The notes beneath the pieces are model-generated. The model was given only the letters and a program-made list of their open reading frames with translations. It was not told the DNA's origin and did no database searches. 24,606 bases of DNA from positions 1 through 24,606 of IMG/VR virus record IMGVR_UViG_3300021962_000621; one strand, 5' to 3'. The DNA comes from a virus. Shown piece by piece: positions 19,912 to 24,606 of the stretch (the first letter of the stretch is position 1; each line of letters opens with the position of its first letter). The translations under genes were made by a program, and so were the position numbers.

Positions 19912-22900
19912 TTAGAGGTACTTGCGATTATCGTTGGATTCTCGTTCCATGAAACCGCCTTTGGCACGTTTCTGAGGCGTAGTGACGTTCTTGAGTGCTT
20001 GCTGAAGGAGTTCGCTCAGAGTATCCCCATTCCCCACTAAAAGGGAAGACTTTTCGTTTAATCTAACTGCTTCTTCCACAACCTTACGCAAGCCTTCCGC
20101 TTTATCTCCATAAAGTGTTTTTAACAATGTCATGTGCCTAAGGAATTGGTCATGTTTTTTTGCATCGGTAGTTGAACTAAGCAAATCCTCAACACGTCTC
20201 ATGTTTGCAGACATGCCAATTTCAATTACTCCTGCTGGTTGTTGCCTGTCTCTGGGTATCTGCCTCATCCCTAATTGTTTTAAATGGGATATTTCTCTAA
20301 GGCCCCCATATAAGTGATCAAGGTCCTTAACATGCTCTTGGATTGCGGGAAGTGCAGGGTTGTTGGCAAAATCGTAAGAATTATTTCTTCCCGCTATGTC
20401 AACAATATCGTGGACTTCGTTATAACCGCGAGTCCCTTTTGATTGCACACTAACTTGGGCAACAGGGCGGGCTTTTTTACCGTCATTAGTCAGCACTATA
20501 GACAACCTCCTGTCTCCGCTCCCGTAGCCGAATGCATTTTGCTCATGCCGTGTGCACCACCCACCATCACAGCCCACATCAGTAACTATTCCTGCAAGTT
20601 CCTGATTTTTTGATTTAGTCAAATCAGGGATATAAACGCTTATGTACTTGTTATCAGACAAGAACTCTCTTTCAAACCGAGGGTCCGTGCGAAGAGCCGT
20701 GGTGGCCATGCCTTGCCTAGCCTGTTCTTGCCATCCTGTAAATCGGGCTACGCGATTAGACGCCGCCGCAACATTTAATTTTGCCAACGTGTCATCTGGA
20801 AGCAAAAACTCCGGGGGTATTTTAACGCCGGGCTGTCCATAGGCCGAGTATTGACCCCCTGATTGACGAATCTCCAACATCTTGTCGCGCAACTCTTCCA
20901 ACTTTAGGTTTTTTACCATGTCAGGAGAAAAGTCCATTGCCCGTGCTTCTGGATTGGTTGCTACAAGGCCGCGCATACTTATAGGCACTCTGTTTGGCGA
21001 TAAATCCGCTATGGCCTCTGGGTAAGCAGAGAGGTCTGTTAGGTCCTCAATGCGTTGCCCATACTCTGTTTTTGCCATGCCATATCTAGAAAACCCCTCA
21101 ACTTCGCGTGTGTTTTTTAGGTCAGGTTGTTTTTTTAATAGATACTTCTCAAGGGCATTGTCAGCAGCTACATCAAGGCGGAGGTCTTTAGGTGCAAGAT
21201 GTAACAGTTTGCCCTCATCCGCAGCCCTGACAAGCTGATCACTGGGGCTTGCAAAATCTGAACGTAAATAACGGGAAAAGGTTTTTAGGAACCAACTATT
21301 TAGTGCCGGATCTTCAAGACTAGAAGGAAATCCTGTCATGTTTCTGGTAAGAGATTGAGTAATATCCAAGTTTAGAAGGTTGGATACCTCATCCCTCGGT
21401 GCAAGATAAGATGCAGAAAAGTCTTTAAACTCTGGGGTTTTTCTTATTCCCTTGTAGTCCCATGAATTTAAATCAGGGTTTTTAGCAAAAAACGCATCGT
21501 TTTTTGTTTTGTCCATTGAAAGCAAAAAGTTGTCCGTCATAATATCCGCTGGGGGCTCTCGGACAGGGGACATGACCGTTGGTGTGCCCTTTGCACGGAC
21601 GGCGTAGCTTGCTCCGGGAGCCGCAAGCTGCTGGTTGTACTGTTGGAAGTCCTTGGCCAGCATCTTTGCTGCTTCCCCGGTCTTTTCGGCTACTTTTGCT
21701 GCTCCGCGCACGGGGGCGGCGGGGTTGATAAAGTTAGAACCAAGGTCCCCTAGCTCATAAAACCCCTTTAATGTGGGGTCAGTAGGGGGCGCTTGACGAA
21801 TTCCAAGCTGCGTCATCTTGTTTTTGATGAATTCGCTTGTCCCAAACTGTCCCGCAGGCGCTTGGCCCGTCAAACCCTGCCTCGCCAGCATAACTAGGTC
21901 CATGGGCGCACCAGCTAGGTTATAGGGCAGGTTAGTTAGGCCCTTGGCCGCTGCTGTGTAGGCTTCGCCCGAGGCCAAAGCGTCCGAAATCGGGCCTCTT
22001 TGCCGGTTCATGCCAGAGGACTGGGCCCTGAATGACGGTTTCGACGCTGCGTCTATCTCTTCCTGAGATATTTCCCCTTCCTCGGGGCTGCCTTTGGCGC
22101 GATTGACAGTGTTAATCCCCTTTTTAACAAGGAATTTTTTAAGTTTTTGTGCCGCATTGTCCAACATGCCCGGTTCTTTAGATTGCCCTTCCCAAACACC
22201 TCCATAAGGCACAGAGGACTGCGTAAAATAATAGTCAATTAAACTAGGGTCTTTTTTCAACATCTTTTTGCCCACTTCCGTGTCAACAAACGATGTTCCC
22301 TTAGGGTGCATTCCTTCATATCCCGCCAAATTAGCAATTTGTTCTTCTTGCGACCTATTTGGGTCAAGGCCCCAGTAAGAAGTAGCTAAACTATTTGGCG
22401 CGGACCCCTTGCGTACTTTTGAGTCCGGTTGAAATTCTTCCATTATTTCTTTAAGCCGCCTTCTCGCTAACCAATCACGGCCAACCGCCTCATTAACCAT
22501 CTTATCCTTGCCCAACAAAGAGCGTTTATCTGCAACTGCCCTTTGGTGATAAGCTTCATGCGCTTGAGTATTCACCCTATCCATAGCACTTTTGGGATCT
22601 TGCGGAGTATCTTTATCCCCTGAAATAACAATCTGCCCTTTAAGCGGACCAGATGTATAGGTCCATCCCCCTACGTTTAGGTCGTAGTTTATGTACCGAG
22701 GAGGAGGTGCGTTAGAGGTAACACTACTAGCTGGCAACGATGCGTTGGATTCTTTCAACAACTCTGCTAACTGCTTAGACGCAACTGTTTTAGAGTTCCG
22801 TATATATCTGCCTTCATCCCCCACTTCTCCACTACCCATCCCTTCGGAAATCTTTTCATCAAAGGAAGGCTCCTTGTCTTTTTTAAATTTTATTTCGCCC

Positions 22901-24606
22901 TCCTCAGGGCTGCCTTTGAAACGATTGACTTCTTGCCCTGCTAAAAGGTCAGGGGCGGCTGCGCCCATTGCCGCCGCAACTGCTGCGGTCCTGCGAAACG
23001 GGTCATATGCAGCAAAACTGGAGCGGACGTTATCTGATCCGGCAGGGAGCATGTACTGTGTCTGTGCCCCGCCCATGTCGGACATGTCGGTGACTTTTAA
23101 CCTGTCTATCCCGTACCCCGGAAGCCGGTTTATTATTTCTCTTTCCCCAAGGTCCGAGAATGTTGTGCTTAAATTCTCCACGTCTGGGATTAACTTGCCG
23201 TTGGGGTATCGGGCTTGAGGTATCAATAGTTTCTGTATTTCTTCTTCGGGAAGATTTAGTTTTTTTGCCAAGTTATAGCCAAATTGACTGTTATTGCCAA
23301 GGTTATCCATGTCAGAGATTGTTAGCTGCTGCCCCCTTATCCTTAAAGGCATTATTCTCTGGCCATCGCCCTTGCGGTACTTACCATAAAGATTTGCTAT
23401 CACTGGAAGCTCTGCGGCAAATACGGCCTTGTCAGGGTCAAAAGTTAGGAAGTCCTTGCTTGTTCCATGAAATACCTCGGTATCAAAGCCCATTGCCAGT
23501 GCTCTATCCATGGCAGTATTGTCTGGTGGCAACCCTAGTCCGCCCTGTTTAACCGGCAAAGCGGCATTGCGTTGAGCAATTGCCATACGAGCGACCCCTT
23601 CCGCGCCCGAGGATGAATCAACATTTGACACTGCCCTTTGGCGCTGCAAGTAGTCCTTACTTAGTTCCGCCGCTGATGCGGCGGGCTTTAGTGTTTTAGC
23701 ACCCATGCCTACCAACCCTTTAAGTGCCTTGGCTGCTGGGCCAATCATGGAAACCCCACCAGTAACCATGCCCTGCTCACCACGGCCCATGATCTTTTTA
23801 TAGTCCGGGTTCATGGGACTAAAGCCAAGCTGGTCAGGGGCTTCTCCTAGCATGCCTTGCACAAAAGAATAGGTCTGCGGGTCAGGCAATGTGTTGACAT
23901 CATTCGACCTATTGGCTTGCAGGGCCTTGGTCCTTGCAACCTGCCGGGCAAGGTTTGGATTTCCAAAGGCTGGACGGCTTGCTGCGTCTATCTCTTCTTG
24001 GGTTAGTTCCATCTCTCCGCCCCCGGCCATGCGTTTGACAGGGGAGGCTGCTGCTACCCGCTCTGCAAAGGGGGACTGGATCTTAAAGTCAAAGTCCGCG
24101 AGGGCGGACCGGGCACTGGGGCCGGTCAGGAATTGGGTAACGTCATCATCTTCGCGGGCCGCGCTAAGTCTACGGGGCTCGTCGCCAGAGATGCGTAGCT
24201 CGTCCTCATCATCTTCCTGCGGAGCGGGATTGGTGGTTTCGCCCAGAAAGCTCAGGGCCATTGCGGCCTGATAACTTGGGCCAAGGGCCGAGAGCCTGTC
24301 TTCTGCTTGCGCTCCGGGTCCCACTGTTTCACGTGAAACAGTGGGCCTGTTTGCCGGGGCGACTGGAACAGAAGGTGCACCTGCCGCCTGTCTAGGTGCG
24401 GGGGCCACGTCAGAGGGAGCGGGGGCCTTGGCCACTGCTGTCTCCGTTCCCATAACCTTCTTCACATAATTCTGCGTCTCTTGCGGCAGCCCGGCCTCAT
24501 CGGCCCCGGCATCCAGCCACTTCTGGGTATTTCCCGGGCCCCAGTTGTAGGCTATGGCAGCAGTGCGCTTGTCCTTGAACTTGTCCAGCATGGCCTTCAG
24601 GTAGTC
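19912..24606 (-). CDS. Giant polyvalent virion protein: lytic transglycosylase end, ART-like, HExxH and WCT domains (5' end missing)
   Basis: The frame is open to the right edge; the first five codons in the window are DYLKA and the visible Met at 24591 is internal. Positions count from that Met (1559 residues). Residues 1-48 are the C-terminal end of a lytic transglycosylase (AAIAYNWGPGNTQKWLDAGA). Residues 50-185 are a Pro/Ala linker. Residues ~370-535 resemble a phage ADP-ribosyltransferase-like domain (EVFHGTSKDF at 372-381; NVRSSFAAYDPFRR at 521-534). Residues ~600-790 carry HEAYH at 678-682, a zincin-type HExxH. Residues ~1010-1540 form an uncharacterised domain with GCDGGWCTRHEQNAFGYGSG. 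The basic tail is KRAKGGFMERESNDNRKYL. Such proteins are packaged and injected with the DNA: the glycosidase opens the wall and the other domains act on the host. Catalysis by the ART and HExxH parts is inferred. Confidence 0.8.
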   Translation of the reverse strand, partial: DYLKAMLDKFKDKRTAAIAYNWGPGNTQKWLDAGADEAGLPQETQNYVKKVMGTETAVAKAPAPSDVAPAPRQAAGAPSVPVAPANRPTVSRETVGPGAQAEDRLSALGPSYQAAMALSFLGETTNPAPQEDDEDELRISGDEPRRLSAAREDDDVTQFLTGPSARSALADFDFKIQSPFAERVAAASPVKRMAGGGEMELTQEEIDAASRPAFGNPNLARQVARTKALQANRSNDVNTLPDPQTYSFVQGMLGEAPDQLGFSPMNPDYKKIMGRGEQGMVTGGVSMIGPAAKALKGLVGMGAKTLKPAASAAELSKDYLQRQRAVSNVDSSSGAEGVARMAIAQRNAALPVKQGGLGLPPDNTAMDRALAMGFDTEVFHGTSKDFLTFDPDKAVFAAELPVIANLYGKYRKGDGQRIMPLRIRGQQLTISDMDNLGNNSQFGYNLAKKLNLPEEEIQKLLIPQARYPNGKLIPDVENLSTTFSDLGEREIINRLPGYGIDRLKVTDMSDMGGAQTQYMLPAGSDNVRSSFAAYDPFRRTAAVAAAMGAAAPDLLAGQEVNRFKGSPEEGEIKFKKDKEPSFDEKISEGMGSGEVGDEGRYIRNSKTVASKQLAELLKESNASLPASSVTSNAPPPRYINYDLNVGGWTYTSGPLKGQIVISGDKDTPQDPKSAMDRVNTQAHEAYHQRAVADKRSLLGKDKMVNEAVGRDWLARRRLKEIMEEFQPDSKVRKGSAPNSLATSYWGLDPNRSQEEQIANLAGYEGMHPKGTSFVDTEVGKKMLKKDPSLIDYYFTQSSVPYGGVWEGQSKEPGMLDNAAQKLKKFLVKKGINTVNRAKGSPEEGEISQEEIDAASKPSFRAQSSGMNRQRGPISDALASGEAYTAAAKGLTNLPYNLAGAPMDLVMLARQGLTGQAPAGQFGTSEFIKNKMTQLGIRQAPPTDPTLKGFYELGDLGSNFINPAAPVRGAAKVAEKTGEAAKMLAKDFQQYNQQLAAPGASYAVRAKGTPTVMSPVREPPADIMTDNFLLSMDKTKNDAFFAKNPDLNSWDYKGIRKTPEFKDFSASYLAPRDEVSNLLNLDITQSLTRNMTGFPSSLEDPALNSWFLKTFSRYLRSDFASPSDQLVRAADEGKLLHLAPKDLRLDVAADNALEKYLLKKQPDLKNTREVEGFSRYGMAKTEYGQRIEDLTDLSAYPEAIADLSPNRVPISMRGLVATNPEARAMDFSPDMVKNLKLEELRDKMLEIRQSGGQYSAYGQPGVKIPPEFLLPDDTLAKLNVAAASNRVARFTGWQEQARQGMATTALRTDPRFEREFLSDNKYISVYIPDLTKSKNQELAGIVTDVGCDGGWCTRHEQNAFGYGSGDRRLSIVLTNDGKKARPVAQVSVQSKGTRGYNEVHDIVDIAGRNNSYDFANNPALPAIQEHVKDLDHLYGGLREISHLKQLGMRQIPRDRQQPAGVIEIGMSANMRRVEDLLSSTTDAKKHDQFLRHMTLLKTLYGDKAEGLRKVVEEAVRLNEKSSLLVGNGDTLSELLQQALKNVTTPQKRAKGGFMERESNDNRKYL
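19954..24036 (-). repeat. Repeated R-x-x-K-G domain-boundary motif in the polyvalent protein
   Basis: Copies lie at 24036-23962 (KRMAGGGEMELTQEEIDAAS), 22923-22861 (RFKGSPEEGEIKFKKDKEPS) and 22101-22030 (RAKGSPEEGEISQEEIDAAS). Shorter forms lie at 21597-21580 (RAKGTP) and 19971-19954 (KRAKGG). DNA copies share stretches such as the 17 bases GCTGCGTCTATCTCTTC at 22046-22062 and 23981-23997. Each copy sits between recognisable modules. Confidence 0.8.
24320..24345. promoter_or_regulatory. parS: parS-like ParB-binding palindrome
   Basis: The sequence is a perfect 26-bp palindrome (13-bp arms). Its centre, 24325-24340, is TGTTTCACGTGAAACA, identical to the consensus chromosomal parS sequence bound by ParB. 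It lies within the coding sequence of the polyvalent protein, over residues 83-91 of its disordered linker. Because it is symmetric it has no strand. No ParB gene is visible in this window. Confidence 0.85.

Noticed and set aside
1-24606. tRNA genes, insertion sequences, integrase or attachment sites
   Set aside because: I looked for cloverleaf-like segments, transposase motifs and terminal inverted repeats and found nothing I could support.

Overview
The window is a block of virion genes from a tailed double-stranded DNA phage. Every convincing gene is on the minus strand, so transcription runs from high to low coordinates. A portal protein, scaffold, HK97-type major capsid protein, two head-tail adaptor-like proteins and several fibre-like proteins are present. 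No tape measure, sheath or tail tube gene lies between the portal and the fibres, so I infer a short-tailed, podovirus-like particle of the kind found in aquatic viromes (pelagiphage-like or freshwater podophage). The heptosyltransferase-like and GroES-like genes fit a Gram-negative host. The terminase is not here and may lie beyond the right edge. Taxonomy is inferred from protein resemblance only.

Layout in transcription order. (1) 24606-19912: a giant 'polyvalent' protein, cut by the right edge. It carries the end of a lytic transglycosylase domain, an ADP-ribosyltransferase-like domain, an HExxH segment and an uncharacterised WCT-containing domain, separated by a repeated R-x-x-K-G-S-P-E-E-G-E motif. 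A perfect 26-bp palindrome inside this gene contains the 16-bp consensus parS site bound by chromosomal ParB. (2) 19902-13821: portal, small proteins, GroES-like co-chaperonin, scaffold, a conserved protein, a decoration-like protein and the major capsid protein. (3) 13823-13673: two hairpins, one of them a strong intrinsic terminator, then a leader RNA that can fold up to the next ribosome-binding site. (4) 13672-9743: small structural proteins and a cluster of short, basic, low-complexity proteins that share a KGG tag and, in three cases, an S-R-G-N/D-G-x-A tail. (5) 9740-5928: two adaptor-like proteins, a zinc-ribbon protein, a pair of paralogous virion proteins and a protein built from ten exact 20-residue repeats. 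(6) 5918-1: a tail fibre, a second fibre-like protein with Ig-like, FN3 and seven RCC1 repeats (a full beta-propeller), a sulfotransferase-TPR-glycosyltransferase fusion, a conserved small protein, an APS-kinase-like/nucleotidyltransferase fusion and a holin-like membrane protein.

How the parts may work together. Regions 1-5 build and fill the head and close the short tail. In region 6 the propeller gene, the sulfotransferase fusion, the small protein, the kinase fusion and the holin-like gene overlap stop-to-start by 1-4 bases, so they are probably translated together. A PAPS-making kinase next to a PAPS-using sulfotransferase and a receptor-binding candidate suggests a phage sulfation/glycosylation cassette that modifies host surface sugars or the virion. 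That link is inference. The most unexpected signals are the parS site, the KGG/RGNG tag family, the punctuated polyvalent protein and the sulfation cassette.
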